Source: Setomelanomma holmii (Eukaryota; Ascomycota; Dothideomycetes; Pleosporales; Phaeosphaeriaceae). From it: a stretch of 64,000 nucleotides of DNA. Below are positions 44,263-55,937 of the stretch, in pieces. Below the pieces are notes generated by a model that made no database searches, was not told the DNA's origin, and worked only from the letters and a program-made list of their open reading frames with translations. The DNA is taken from contig ML978185.1 of the NCBI GenBank assembly GCA_010015745.1, positions 186,001 through 250,000 on the forward strand, given 5' to 3'. Position numbers and translations under genes: made by a program. Within the stretch, counting starts at the first letter, position 1; every line of letters begins with the position of its first letter.

Positions 44263-45031
44263 GGTGGGTCAATGTAGGTGATGTGGAGGACTGGTTGGTT
44301 CTTATGTTGCGAGTCGGCCTAAAGGTGAGGTGGCAAGTGTGCTATTGATTGTGATGTTGTGGACGGGGGTGGATGTTTGATCAGGACGTTGAATAACTGT
44401 TATGGTATCTTGGACGTGCTCGATGCGTTATACCTGTGCTGGGTCCTCTGTGCTGAAATCAATGACGACATCGACTCTTAGCTGGACTCGAGTGTTAATC
44501 TGTCAGCCAAAAAGCCTCCAGGGAACTCAAGATGGCTCGTTGTTTTGCTAATCTCGTTCGATTCATTCATGTCCCGGCTGTAGGTACCAAATATACACAT
44601 ACACTAAATAACCGATTATGTTCCGCTCATATTCATTGTATCGCAAGGATTCGCTAGCCGTACGCAAATGCATCGAAACCGTGGGAACGCCGTTTCTCTA
44701 TCGAAGGAGGGAAAGTGCTGCAGGATCCCGTGCATATCGAGATTGTGAACGATCTTCAAGAGGAGCACAGCACCCGCGTAAAAGTCGAAAATGGCGCCAA
44801 GAATGCCCGCTAAAGAAGGAGAGCCGAAGCAGCAAGCTTTTTGTATCCGTGTATCATGTTTCGTAGAGTGAGATTCATGCTGTTTTCGACGTGTCGTCGT
44901 GCGCCTGGTATGCAATGCGCCAAGTGTTGCGTAATTTTTCATGCTCGTGCCCAGTGAAATGGCGATGCCACTTTCCATAAGAGTAGGTCCGCAGCCGTAA
45001 GTGTCGTCCTCTCAGGCGTTCAATTTGTCTT
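44263..45031. other. Intergenic
   Basis: No supported gene. The frames are short; the stretch lies upstream of the small TM gene and at the 3' side of the CCCH gene. Confidence 0.5.
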
Positions 45032-47102
45032 TCAAGCGTTGCTGCCCCATGGTCCAGTTTCGCGTCCCAGGCCGGAAGATCCAGTTGCGCGGTGACCGCC
45101 GACAGGCGCGAGGTTCGGGCTCGCCTTTCCGCCACTGCCCCAAGAAAGACCGCTCAAGCGCTTGTTGCTGGTGCTGGACGTCGTAGATGCGCCGTCTCTA
45201 CCCTTAGCGAGGTCCTCCTCTTCCTCCATGCTAAACAGGCCTTGTTCCTCCTCGATGCGCTCGCGGTTGATGCTGCTACTGCTCACCGCGCGGTCCATGC
45301 CAAGTCGCCCACCAGAGCTTCCTACGCTGGATCCTGAAGTTACACGGTTGATGCCGGGATGAATAGGGTTGCTAGTGAAGCCGCCTTCTTCGCGTGAAGA
45401 CAGTCGCGTGCGCTGCATTTGCTGGCTGAGCATGCTCATAGAGCTATGGCGAGGGGGTGAGGAAACGAAAGGACTGGCATCGCCGGAGGCAGGACGGTTC
45501 ATGGCGCGCAACGAAGGGCTGGCACCAGGATGCAGACTCGAGTTGCGAAGTGGTGATCCGACATGGCCAAAGGCCGAGGCCCCTGGTGAGCCCGATTCGA
45601 AACCTCCATTATGTGCAGACTGTGACTTGCCCCACAGAGATTGGAAACGCGAGGGAGACGAAGTCGCTCCAGAAGGCGAGCCAAACTTCAAGTCTGACGC
45701 AGTCGGTGAGGCGCCTAGTCTAGATAGCGATGGCTGATGCGACAGCGAATTGCCTTCTGCGTCGCCTTGGTCTCGTGAAAAGCGACGCAGTTTCTCTTGC
45801 GGGGTCAACAGGTCGCTCAGCGAACCTGGTAGTAGATCTTCCTCGAATCCGCCAATCATGTCCGCGTCGTCCCACTCGTCGTCCTTGAACACTGGTCGTG
45901 CGCCCACGCTTGAAGACATGATGCCTCGTGACCTGTTCGCAGCGACCTCAGAGTGCAACATCCTCCTGCCTGCAGGCTGCTCAGTTGACTCGGGTGGAGA
46001 GGATCCCAGCATTGCTCGACTTCGCCGTCCATCGCCAAAAGCCGAGTCGTGCAAGTTTCGGAGCGCAGCCGAGTCGGCTTGGTACGAGGACGGTGGGGAG
46101 TTTGCGAGAAATGTGGCGGGGACGGAGGACGCGATCGGCCCGTAACGCGCCATGTGGGAGATGCCCTGGCTGTCGAAAGAGGCTGGGAGGGGAACGTCCA
46201 TAACGCTAAGACCCTTTTGTTTTGGTGAGAGGGGTATGCGGCCGTTCTCGTTCGGAGGCGAGCCATAATTTGACCCAGGATGAGAGGAAAAGGTTGTGTC
46301 GATGGTGGGAATCATGTCGTACTGGTTCTTCTGGTTCGCATAATCGTCCTGCAAGCCGTACGGGTAGCCTGGCTGCATGGGTGCCATGTGTGCCTGCATA
46401 GTGAGCAGCGAGCTATTCGGCGGCAGCTCAGGGCCCTGCGGAATGTTCATGCGACTGAAGTGACCTCCTCCACCAACATTGTGTCGGTTCACGACGTGGC
46501 CGTTGGGCAGGATGTGGGCGAGGGCGCATTTCTGGCCGAATTTGCAGTTTCCCTAGATGGTCTATGAGCTGCTGTTCGACCTGATCAAACAGTTCCTCCC
46601 ACCTTCGTGAAGTATTTGCAGGGTGCGCGCTCGGTCAGCGGCTCGTCCGAGTGTAGGAACGGGCAGGCCTTCCCCGCCTGGCACGCGCCTTGCCGGTAGA
46701 ATTTGCACGGCACATGTGAGGTGTCTGAGCGCGTCAGCTTTAGTCCAGACCTTTCCAATGAATACTCCGCCTACTCTTGTTGTTGGGAGGGCTGCGCGGA
46801 CCGCCGAAGCCCATGTCGCGCATGTTTGCTCCGTGTCCGTGGCCGTTGCCCATGCGCCCGCCAGGAACCGCCATGGGCCCATTGCCGTTCGCACCGGCCA
46901 TGGCGCCGTTGGAAGCGTGGTGTCGCAGGTCGCGTGAGGTGCGGCGGGAGATTGGGGGCGCGTTGGGAGCAAAGGCCGAGGCGGGCGGGTTCAGTTGGTG
47001 GGCAAAGGGACCGTGTGGAAGGTGATGTGGTGGGAGTTCGCGGTGGTGGGGGACGTCTGCGAGGTCTGAGGGTGGGTGACTGGCGGGAGAAAAGGTCGTC
47101 AT
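45032..47102 (-). CDS. CCCH zinc-finger protein (two fingers), RNA-binding type
   Basis: Three exons: 47102-46775, 46724-46603 and 46552-45032, with two 50-bp introns; 656 residues. Two fingers of type C-x7-C-x5-C-x3-H lie next to each other, split by the second intron: CKFYRQGACQAGKACPFLH, then CKYFTKGNCKFGQKCALAH. The N-terminus is Pro/Gly/His-rich; the C-terminus of about 490 residues is Ser/Gly/Pro-rich and disordered. The arrangement resembles the Lee1/Cps3 group of yeasts and other fungi, whose members bind RNA or act in gene expression; I make no firmer claim. The GTAGGC and GTGGGA donors are weaker than most here, but the finger pattern is intact only after splicing, which supports them. 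The 5' end is GC-rich. Confidence 0.85.
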
Positions 47103-47851
47103 GGCTTAGCGCAGTCTAGTACCACGGCACGAAGGCGGTACAGGATCGCGGAACAGTGAGAGAGGCTCCAAGGCGAGAAATCCGGGGACAGAGATTGATA
47201 TCACTCCACTCGGCGGCGGGAGCAAGAAGACGCTAACTACACCCGGAATGGTCGAAAACGCCGCTGGTCGCTTATGGCGGGCAACTCTCTGAGGTGGTCG
47301 TGCGGACATCCAACACCTCGAGACTTGAGGCTGGTGTAGGGACAGAACGAGATGTTCCTGGATGGTGACGAGTGGGAGATGCAGAAGGGATGCATGCAGC
47401 ATGAGCAGGATGCAGCAATGTATGATACGCTCACAGCCCCATGCAATCGCCTCGCGAACGGCGGCCTCAGCGCGTGATTGATAGCCTTGGCCCCGCGTGA
47501 CGCCATGTAAGGCTGCGACCATGGCGAGGAAGGCGCGATTCACGTCGCGCCCACCTCTCGGTTCCTTCCGCTCCGTGTGTTTCCGGAGCACATGGTCTAC
47601 CGCCTGAAACACATATCATGACCTTATTGTTCTGGAATGCTGTCCCGCCAATGGTTCAACTCACACCTCCCCCACACTTTCACACAAAGTCATCCGACGC
47701 ACCCGAAGCATCACCTGCACATGCGCGTCGGAATCATTGCTTCCGAGTGAAAAGAGATGCTATTTGCTAGACAGTGGTATGATAATCTTCATATTCCATC
47801 ATTACTTCCATATCCTCCCATATTTCCGTGCTATGTGTCTCCTTATGTACA
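47103..47851. other. Intergenic, 5' flank of CCCH gene
   Basis: It separates the start of the CCCH gene from the stop of the large surface-protein gene, both on the minus strand. A 168-codon minus-strand frame (47106-47612) is Arg/Pro-rich with no family signs and is probably leader. Confidence 0.4.
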
Positions 47852-50800
47852 CTAACGATGCCCAATTCGCAGAATGCCTGCTGAGCAAGTATTGTTGTAC
47901 CATGCCATCTGCAAGTCATCCATCATGTGTACCTGCGGTATCCCGAGATTTGATGTGTACGCGGTGAACTGGATGCCAGAAAGCGCTACGAATTGGTTGT
48001 TGAAGAAGACCTGTGTGAGGCGACAATTGATGTAGCCCCAACAAGCAGGTATTGTCGCATTCTGCTCTGCCACCAGTACCTCTCCTTTAAGGACGGAATC
48101 GTACCGATACCCAGAGATGCGGAGTGTGCAAGGCGTGAGCCCATTTAGTGCGCAGCCGAAGTAGCCTGAGAATGCGTTGAACCAGTATGCGCTGACCGAG
48201 GCACGTGGGCCAGCACCAATCTCGCCAGGCAGAAGGGTGCCCGCGAATGGTTGATTCATGAACAGAGGTCCTGTCAGAGGCAGAAACATGGCGATGTTCG
48301 GCTGCGATATGGAAGGGTACGGCTCCCACTTGTCAGGCACGTCTGTATAGCCATTCGCATAGAACAAATGGTGATATGGGTTCTTCAACCCATCTACACT
48401 TAGCACATTCTCGTCAGGACCCACCACAGTGTCGTCAAAGTTGAGCGTAAAGTTGCCAGCCTCGCCGCAGGAAGTCGGTCCTGGTGATTCTACGGCCGAC
48501 ATCTCCACGCTTGTCGGGGTTGAGTCCGGGACAGTCGTGGTCACTATCGTCTCGATTGCTTGCGCCTCTGCAGCCCTCTTCACTTTGCGCTCATCTGGTC
48601 CGTCTTCGTAGATCGTGGTAACGACTGTTTTGAAGCTTCGCGATCTCGATGTGAAGAGTTCGATCGAAGGGAGTGTCGAGAGCGGCGTCTGTGTGGTCGA
48701 TCTCGTTGTTGGGATTACAGTCTGAAGATCTGAAGGCATGGGACCTGTAGCGGTAGGGTAGTTCCCGGTCCAGTAAGATATCGTGGTGGTGATATTCGGA
48801 GTGGGAAAGACAAAGCTTATGGCTGTATCTCCGAATGATATCACTTTGGTGGTCAACCCGCGCACTTCGAACAAGGATGTGTCATTGACGCTAATCGGGA
48901 CCGAAGTAACAGTTGGCTCTGTCACGGATGTGGAAGCAAAGGGCGTCTGAGGGCTTGTCACCACGGGTGGACTTGAGCTAGTTGGTTCGAGTGCGAGTGA
49001 AGACGCCGATGCAGGCGGCAAAACAGGGACAGGGCCCGGAGTGCTAGGAGCTGATGGTGTAAATGAAGATGGAGAAGACGGAGTAACTAATGACGGTGAT
49101 GACAATGACGGAGACTGGGCTGACCGTGACCCAGATGATGAACTCAAAGTGCTCGACACGGGCAACACAGGCGAGGATGGAATTGGAACTCCAGAAGCTG
49201 AGGTCGCTGACGGAGGCGTGGAGATCTGAGGACTGGAAGGAATTGGTGCCGAGGTCGGACTGCTCCGTGGCACCGACACAGTACTCGCGGCCGGAAGGCT
49301 TTGACTTGTTGCAATTGAGGTGAATGTCCCGGACGGCGGTGGCATATTCATAGAGCTGCTGCTCCCCGAGAGGATGGTAGTACCGGGAGTGCTCCAGGAC
49401 AAGGAAGTGCTTGAGGCTAAATTCGCGCTTGAGATAGTTGGCGGTCTGGAGGCACTCGTAGGAACTTGGCTGCTGTCCGGTGCTACTCCCGCACTACTGC
49501 TCCTTGAGATGGGAGACGCACTTGGAAGCGGAGTACCCGAGCTCATTGGCAAGCTGGCCGTTGTCACGGATGTAAGTCTTGATGAAAAAAAGCTGATGGT
49601 CGACATGGAGTTTGGTCCTGTCGCAGTTGTGTCGGTCTGAATGCTCAACGGCCTGGAGATTGAACTTGAGAGCGCTGGGCTAGGTGTTGGAATAGACACT
49701 CCAGAAGAGCTGCTCCCACTCGAAGAGCTTTCAGAGGTTGGCGTGCTACCGGAGAGTGATGAGCGACTTGAAGTCGACAACGCAGAGGAACCGGACGAGC
49801 CAATAGAGACCGATGCGCCAACGGAACTAAAGGAGCTGACACTGCTTGTCGAAGGTATGATCGAGGATAACGATGTGCCTAGTCGGTTACTGGAAGATGA
49901 TGAGGCATTTACAGGCAGTAAGAGTGTGCTGAACAAACTCAAGGAGCTCGTTGGTGGTATGCTGCTATTCGCCGCACTTGAAGTGCTTAATGAAGATAGG
50001 ATTCGTGAGCTTGTGATACTGCTTGACGTCACGTTGAGTGTACTCGAAGATGTAGTTATCGGCGGAATGCCTGGCGAAGAATTGACGGTAGCTGTGGAAG
50101 TTGTCGCGTTGAATGAACTGTTCGTCCGAATGAATGTTGTTGTAATTGAGGACAGGGTAGAGGACGAGCTCTCGAGTAGCGGACCGCTTGTACCGTTTGA
50201 GGAAATTATTACCAAGCTGGGAGTAGATCCTGGCCACAATGATGGTGTCCCTGGGCTTGCAGCAGGGGTCCCAGAAGTAGGCAAGGGTGGTGCACTGCTA
50301 GATCTAGGTAAGGATGAGCCGATCGATGACGAGGCAGGCAGTGGTGAACCTGGCGTGCTCGGAAGTGATGAACTCGAAGATACTGGACGCGTGAGCCAGA
50401 TTGTTGTCTGCAGCGTAGTTGTTGTTGTATTTCCGGATGTCACTCTTGTTGACGTTCTGGTGACAACAGATGGAACAGCAGTGGCACCTGGGCTGCTAGA
50501 ATCCGAAGAGGGACTCGGTAGCGAAATTGTGAATCCATCGCTCTGTGTTGGGGTCGGAGTAATCCAGGATCTGCTCGAGGATGTCGAGGGTGGTGAAGGA
50601 CTACCTGGAGATGGTGAAACGACAAGAATAGTCGATGTCACAGTCGAAGTGGTGACCTGTCCGCCTGGTATTGTGCTGGTGAGTGTGATCAAGATGCTTG
50701 ACGTGACAGAAGGTGCTGGGTTAGGCGGCGCTGCTGGTGCTGATGAGTCTATGATTGTGACTGAGATACTGGTTAGAGTCGTGGTACCGCCTCCTAGAAT

Positions 50801-52471
50801 TGTGCTTGTGATCGTGGTCAAAGCACTTGAAGTTGAGGGTGGCGCAAGAACTGGCGGTATACCAGCAGAAGTAGGCGTAATTGTTGTCACTAGGGTAGTG
50901 GTGACTCTCGAAGTCGATCCACCAGGATTGACGCTAGTTGGAGTTGTGAGAGCGCTTGAAGTGGTCGGCACGACTGGCTGGCCAATAGATATTGGCACAC
51001 TAATAACAGTCGTGGATGTACTGGTCAAGACTGTAGTCGCGCCGCCCGGAAGTGAATTGGTGATAATCACAAGGACATCGGAGGTTGAAGGCTGAGCAGG
51101 GACGCTTGGACTGGAAGGCCAAGGTCCTCCTATTGAAGTTGAGGCGACCGTCGTTGCCGTGACCAAGGTTAGGGTCGTAGTCTGTCCACCAGGTATAACA
51201 CTCGTGACCGTAACCAGAATGCTAGACGTCAGGGTCGCAGCTGAAGCGAATGAAACGTCAGTAGTCGATGCAGGGGTTATTCCCGGATTCGATGGAGGTG
51301 AGAGTGCCAAGCTGCTGCTGCTAACAGAACTAGGAGCTCCCACTACGCTGGATGGCTCTCCTGGAGTCAGACTGGATGGCACAGGTCCACCAGAAGGCAC
51401 ATTTGAGGTGCGAAGCGCAGTTGGCGTTGTAGGAGTCGGATACGGTCGCAGAGGCTGTCCGATACGGGTGGGCGAGGTCGATGGCGATAGGGGAATGCTA
51501 GGCGGTGGCGGAAGCGGCGCGGTAATGGCTGAAGTCGACTGCGGCACTGACGGGCCGTTCCCACGAAGCTGGCTAGTCATGATTATCGTAGTCAACGTAT
51601 TTCCTGAGTAGAAGGTGGTTGTGATTGTCGTGACTGAGGGTGGCGGCGGCGGCGCAGGAGGAGGGACACCTGGCGTGGTTGGCGCATTTGGGAGTGTTGC
51701 AGAGGGAGAAGGACTGAGCGGCAGGGATGAGATGATAGGCGTGATCTCAGGTGTCTTCGTAATCAGAGTGCTTAATCGACTGGGTGGAGCGATGCTGTTC
51801 AACCACTCTGTTGTTCCATTGACCACCGAGAAGTAGTATGTTCCTCGAGCCGGATTAAAGGGAGACACGCCAATCAGAGAGACAGTTATGACAGGACCAG
51901 GTATAGTGACATAAACAACACTGCAATCCGGGACAGAGGTGATGTCTTGAGCCGCAGCACCCTTGACCAAGCTGAGAACAAGGTCGAGGCCAACGTAAGC
52001 TGCGAACATAGCAGTCAGGGCAAGACCTGTTGTCAAGATGAGGTCCAGTCCACGGGGTCCTTGGAAAGCTCGAATGACAGCCAAGAGAAAGCCGCGGATG
52101 TATTTGCATGCTTGGCAGGGCCACCAACAACTCGGTCTGATGCGCCATCGACGTGCTCGGGCTGGGTCTAGGGTCGGCCCAACTCTAGTCTGGGAGTCCC
52201 TCCAGTTGTTCGACATGACAGAGTCTCGCTTCTTGTTTGAGAGCCAAGATTTAGTCTGGTCGTTCTTCACCGAGTATGGGGTTGTCGTGGTATCTGATGT
52301 TCCGAAAGGCTTTCGCCACTTCAACGAGGAGGTCTCGCTGAACGCGCTCGAAGGTGAAGCAGTACCCGAAGCTCGAGGTGACGTGGTGGGCTGGATATCT
52401 GAGGTCTGACTGCGCGTATCCAGCTTGCCAATAGACTGCCTGTTCTTATTCCTGTTTTTGTTCTTGCCCAT
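47852..52471 (-). CDS. Giant Ser/Thr/Pro-rich membrane-anchored surface protein
   Basis: Single exon, 1539 residues. The first 140 residues are basic and polar (MGKNKNRNKNRQ...), then a hydrophobic segment at about 142-170 (LILTTGLALTAMFAAYVGLDLVLSLV) that should anchor the chain with the rest outside. Residues about 200-1340 are almost entirely Ser, Thr, Pro, Gly and Ala, so probably heavily O-glycosylated, like mucins. Inside lie about five imperfect repeats of 45-55 residues around the core SxLTTITST(I/V)PGGxTTTLT (about residues 410-660). The last 200 residues are an ordered domain with six or more Cys (FTLNFDDTVVG, YFGCALNGLTPCTLRISGY, CWGYINC), similar to C-terminal domains of other fungal Ser/Thr-rich cell-surface proteins. 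No enzyme motif is seen. It may serve adhesion or wall structure, by inference. Confidence 0.82.
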   Translation of the reverse strand: MGKNKNRNKNRQSIGKLDTRSQTSDIQPTTSPRASGTASPSSAFSETSSLKWRKPFGTSDTTTTPYSVKNDQTKSWLSNKKRDSVMSNNWRDSQTRVGPTLDPARARRWRIRPSCWWPCQACKYIRGFLLAVIRAFQGPRGLDLILTTGLALTAMFAAYVGLDLVLSLVKGAAAQDITSVPDCSVVYVTIPGPVITVSLIGVSPFNPARGTYYFSVVNGTTEWLNSIAPPSRLSTLITKTPEITPIISSLPLSPSPSATLPNAPTTPGVPPPAPPPPPSVTTITTTFYSGNTLTTIIMTSQLRGNGPSVPQSTSAITAPLPPPPSIPLSPSTSPTRIGQPLRPYPTPTTPTALRTSNVPSGGPVPSSLTPGEPSSVVGAPSSVSSSSLALSPPSNPGITPASTTDVSFASAATLTSSILVTVTSVIPGGQTTTLTLVTATTVASTSIGGPWPSSPSVPAQPSTSDVLVIITNSLPGGATTVLTSTSTTVISVPISIGQPVVPTTSSALTTPTSVNPGGSTSRVTTTLVTTITPTSAGIPPVLAPPSTSSALTTITSTILGGGTTTLTSISVTIIDSSAPAAPPNPAPSVTSSILITLTSTIPGGQVTTSTVTSTILVVSPSPGSPSPPSTSSSRSWITPTPTQSDGFTISLPSPSSDSSSPGATAVPSVVTRTSTRVTSGNTTTTTLQTTIWLTRPVSSSSSLPSTPGSPLPASSSIGSSLPRSSSAPPLPTSGTPAASPGTPSLWPGSTPSLVIISSNGTSGPLLESSSSTLSSITTTFIRTNSSFNATTSTATVNSSPGIPPITTSSSTLNVTSSSITSSRILSSLSTSSAANSSIPPTSSLSLFSTLLLPVNASSSSSNRLGTSLSSIIPSTSSVSSFSSVGASVSIGSSGSSALSTSSRSSLSGSTPTSESSSSGSSSSGVSIPTPSPALSSSISRPLSIQTDTTATGPNSMSTISFFSSRLTSVTTASLPMSSGTPLPSASPISRSSSAGVAPDSSQVPTSASRPPTISSANLASSTSLSWSTPGTTILSGSSSSMNMPPPSGTFTSIATSQSLPAASTVSVPRSSPTSAPIPSSPQISTPPSATSASGVPIPSSPVLPVSSTLSSSSGSRSAQSPSLSSPSLVTPSSPSSFTPSAPSTPGPVPVLPPASASSLALEPTSSSPPVVTSPQTPFASTSVTEPTVTSVPISVNDTSLFEVRGLTTKVISFGDTAISFVFPTPNITTTISYWTGNYPTATGPMPSDLQTVIPTTRSTTQTPLSTLPSIELFTSRSRSFKTVVTTIYEDGPDERKVKRAAEAQAIETIVTTTVPDSTPTSVEMSAVESPGPTSCGEAGNFTLNFDDTVVGPDENVLSVDGLKNPYHHLFYANGYTDVPDKWEPYPSISQPNIAMFLPLTGPLFMNQPFAGTLLPGEIGAGPRASVSAYWFNAFSGYFGCALNGLTPCTLRISGYRYDSVLKGEVLVAEQNATIPACWGYINCRLTQVFFNNQFVALSGIQFTAYTSNLGIPQVHMMDDLQMAWYNNTCSAGILRIGHR
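50490..51245 (-). repeat. Degenerate protein-coding tandem repeats in surface protein
   Basis: About five copies of a 45-55-residue unit with the core S-x-L-T-T-I-T-S-T-I-P-G-G-x-T-T-T-L-T, differing at many sites. They create a long open frame on the opposite strand (49641-51095) that is a by-product of the codon bias. Confidence 0.7.
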
Positions 52472-53006
52472 ATTGTCAACAAGAGAATGTTATGGGTAGT
52501 ATACAGCGTCGAAAATGTTGTTGCTAGGCTGTTATGCAGTGATTGTTGTGCGGAAACCAAACTGTGAAAGAAGACAAGTCGTCCTGACGCAAAGAGGCCA
52601 ACGTGTTGTAGAAAGGTTACGGTACTGCCTTCCATTGCTGCAGACCCACATTTGGAAAGGTGATAAGCAAGTGGTTTGGAGAGCGCGACTGTGTACAAAG
52701 AGAATTTTGGAAGTGGAGGCGAAGTTTGTGTGTTGGCCATGCCTGCCACGGCACGTTGCAGGAGACTGCGCGACAGGCACCCAGTCGTGCTTGCCAAGTG
52801 AGGCAACCGCTTGCTCGCGCGTAGTGATGGGATGGTAATCACGATGCGTCTAGCACGTACGTAAGGATGTGATCGAGACCCAACCTGTGTAGTTGATGCA
52901 ATGACATCTGCAGAGCACACTAGATCACAAGCACCCAAAGACTGGTTGCATACCATGGGCAGCCTCTGGTGTATTGGCGATGAGATGGCGACGAGGCATG
53001 TGCATC
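52472..53006. other. Intergenic
   Basis: Upstream of the surface-protein gene and 3' of the Utp18 gene. No gene is supported. Confidence 0.5.
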
Positions 53007-55035
53007 TCAAGCCCTCACCTCCCAGAGCCTAACGTGTCCAGCCTCTGTCCCAACGGCTAATAGTGCGAAACTTCCCTCCTTCTCATCTTCTTCACTTGGT
53101 CGTCCCCACGCGACCGAGGTGATTCGGCCTAGGGGTGTCTTTTCCGTCGGCCAATTCTTGTAGACCGTAGCAGAAGGTAAATGCACTAGCCTCATGGCGT
53201 TGTTCTTCCATCGACTCGCCATCGCCAATATTTGCCCGTCTGGGGAGAAGGCCAGGTGCGAAGTCGGCGTTGTCAGATTCTGCAGAGCGCGAAGAGGCTT
53301 CGGAGCCTTGGGTATGCCGTTATTCGCGTCCACCGCGCCGTTGCCGTCCGCTGAATTGTTCTCGCTCCAGGCTCTTCGATCGTAGACGTTCACAACGCCA
53401 CTCGAGCTTCCCACAGCCACCCATCGGTCACCACCGATCCATTTCTCTCTCCCACTCTTTCCTCCCAGTGCAATGACGTTTGTTCCAACTGCGCCCTCGT
53501 CGTTCCACCGCCCTATCACGCCCTGTTCCACACTCCATTCAGTGACTTCACCATTCTTGCCTGCAATGACAAGACCCTGACCGTTTTGCCACCAAGCAAA
53601 ATCTGCGACACCACCTCTTGACTCGATGCGCGCCTGGGTCACCCATTGCAGGGTTGCTGCGTCTAAGAAATTGATGACACCGCCTCCTTTTCTCGAAGAT
53701 CCTCGCAGTGCCATGTACTTGCCGTTTGGTGATAGGGAGAAGTCCTCCATGGTCCGCTGCTCATGTTGATGGCCATAAATACGCGACACCTTCTCCACCT
53801 TCCCTATCGCAATATTCCAGATATGAAAGTAGCGACGGCGGGCACTCAAGAATATACGTGAATCTGAGGCAGAGGGATGGAAGGTGGTCGTAGTAAGGGG
53901 TGTTCGCTTGATGTGAAGGGAAGTTAGGAGTGGGTTTGGATTGGGCGGATTCGGGTTGACGTGGTGCAGGTAGAGGGTCGAGCTCGGGCCTGACGAGAGA
54001 AGTAGAGGATACGTGGGGTGGAATGACAACGAAGTGATGGCCGACTGGTTCGTGCGTTAGTAACATACGTCTGGTGCGACGAAGGCTGATACTTACGGGA
54101 CCTGCTTTCAAGACGTCCTTCAGTCGCTGAATGTCTACAGTGCCTGCTTGCAGCTTTCGTCGCTTCACTGGCCCTCTTGTGTTGCGTGAGAGTATGTCCG
54201 CATCCTTCAGCAGTCTCGCTAGAGGCTGCGAAGACAGGTCCTCCTCGTCCATGTCCATGTCGCTCGCCGAACCCTCTTCACTCTCATCTTCGTCCATTGT
54301 CCTCCGTCTCTTCTTGCCAGTCGCGTGCAATGCCCAGTCAGGTGTCGGATATATTCGCTCGTACTGCTTACGTAGTCTTCGCGAGTACTCTTTGCCATTG
54401 ACTACGTCGTCGTCTACTGTCTCGCGTAGCTTGCGCAATTGTGGCACCGAAGCCAGGCTGACGACCAGTCGCTCGTCGTCGCTATCCTCCCACACCGGCT
54501 TGTCTCCTTCTTCCTCTGACTCTTCGGTCTTTCCTTGGGCTACGGAGCCAGCCGGTGCTGGGACCGGACCTGCATCGAAGAAAAACAAATCTTGGTCTGC
54601 AACGCCCTCGAGGTCCGCGTCTTCGTCCTGTTCCTCGTCCGATGAGTCGCCGTATGCGCCGGCTGTGCGATCCAACGAAAAGTCTTCAAGACCTTGTTTG
54701 AAGCCCGCAGAATCACCAAAGATCATGCGTTCGAGCTCTTCTTCCTCTGCATCCTTTGGTAGGATTGGTTTCTCTTTCTTCTGCTTTTCCAATACCAATT
54801 CTATACTGTCCGCATCGCTCTGGTCCTCATCGTCGCTGGTATCCGCTGGCTTCTCGTCGCCAAAGCCTTCCCGTTCAGCGTTTTGCGGTACGCTTACTGG
54901 CTGAAGCGCAGCAGCTTCATTGTCGCTCTCTTCTAGGTCGACATTGGGCGGCAGCTGCGTAGTCGTCTTCGTCTTCTCGGGCAGATATCGTTTGTGGCCG
55001 TTTGCCTTGTGAGGTAGGGTTGAGACGGGAGCCAT
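53007..55035 (-). CDS. UTP18: Utp18-like WD40 protein of the U3 snoRNP/SSU processome
   Basis: Two exons, 55035-54097 and 54044-53007, with a 52-bp intron (GTAAGT...TTACTAACGCACGAACCAG, phase 0); 658 residues. The N-terminal half is acidic with Ser/Glu/Asp runs and contains KPVWEDSDDERLVVSL, a Utp18 signature segment, and EYSRRLRKQYERIYPTPDWA, also typical. The second half is a WD40 propeller (ITSLSFHPTYPLLLSSG, RYFHIWNIAIGKVEKVSRIYGH, LAFSPDGQILAMASRWKNNAMRLVHLPSATVYKNWPTEKTPLGRITSVAWG), the last segment being close to Utp18 in all eukaryotes. In yeast it is in the UTP-B module and recruits the exosome through its N-terminal arch-interacting motif. It functions in nucleolar 18S rRNA maturation. 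The start at 55035 (MAPVST) is preferred over 55071. Confidence 0.94.
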
Positions 55036-55937
55036 TGCTGCGAATTTGGCGTGTTGGCGCTTGATGCGCACCGCGAAAAGTGAAGTTGTCGGCGAAAATT
55101 ATTGCAGGGATGGCACGGAACACCGAATCCCGTGCGACGTGCATTCATCGCCCTTCGCCTCACCATGCGCAGGCCAGGGCAAGCGAGTGTCTGTAATCGA
55201 TACCAAGCTTCACAAACTACTGCATTAGGTATCTTAGCAGTAAGCGAGTAACCTTGCTGCCCTTGCTAGCCATACTAGCGTACATGACATTGCATCGGTG
55301 GCACCTGGCTACCTCATATGCACGACACGCTGTCCTGCAAGCTGAAGAAGCACCCTGGACCTGGACTTGCTTTTCTTTTGTCAAGATACCGAATATCAAT
55401 ATGAATAAATTCTTCATCCATGAGAAAATCAACGCAATAACAACGTACCTCGATCGTAAACTCAAGTACAACTTAGAACGGCACAGTATCCTTGTGCTGT
55501 GGGAGCACGAATCATGACCATTTGCGCGGCAGTACACCTTACACGCTGAGGAGGATGCATACTCTAGCTCGCGCTTACATTCCGCCCTTCTTTGACACAA
55601 CATGAAGATGTGCACTACTCGAATGGAATACATCGCACACTTATTGGACGATTATTCCGACTCCGATCCGTATTCCGCTTCCCACAAGGCATCAACTTTC
55701 GCATGGCAACGTGACCTGAATGATAAGTATCACCATCGTCCTGATAATTTGACCTACGCCGGTACCTCCTTCGATCGCTTACGCAGCCTCTATTCGGGTA
55801 TTTGACTGAACAATATAGTGTTGTTACGCCCTTGAGTAATCCGTCGACTACTTGGAATCCTTTCAAGATCTGCATATATTCTCGGAAATCTGCACGCTTC
55901 CCACACTCCCCACACCAACATTCGACCCCAGCCCACA
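55036..55937. promoter_or_regulatory. Divergent promoter region of UTP18 and the acetyltransferase gene
   Basis: About 900 bp between a minus-strand and a plus-strand start. It must hold both promoters. I recognise no single motif with confidence and no other gene. Confidence 0.5.

Noticed and set aside
47106..47612. 168-codon minus-strand frame
   Set aside because: Sits directly upstream of the CCCH gene start, Arg/Pro/His-rich, probably leader sequence.
49641..51095. 484-codon plus-strand frame
   Set aside because: It is antisense to the Ser/Thr/Pro-rich repeats of the surface protein. The acidic Val/Glu/Leu composition mirrors the complementary codons, and it has no features of its own.
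54131..54904. 257-codon plus-strand frame, Ser-rich
   Set aside because: Antisense to the acidic half of Utp18; Ser-rich because GAX codons are complementary.
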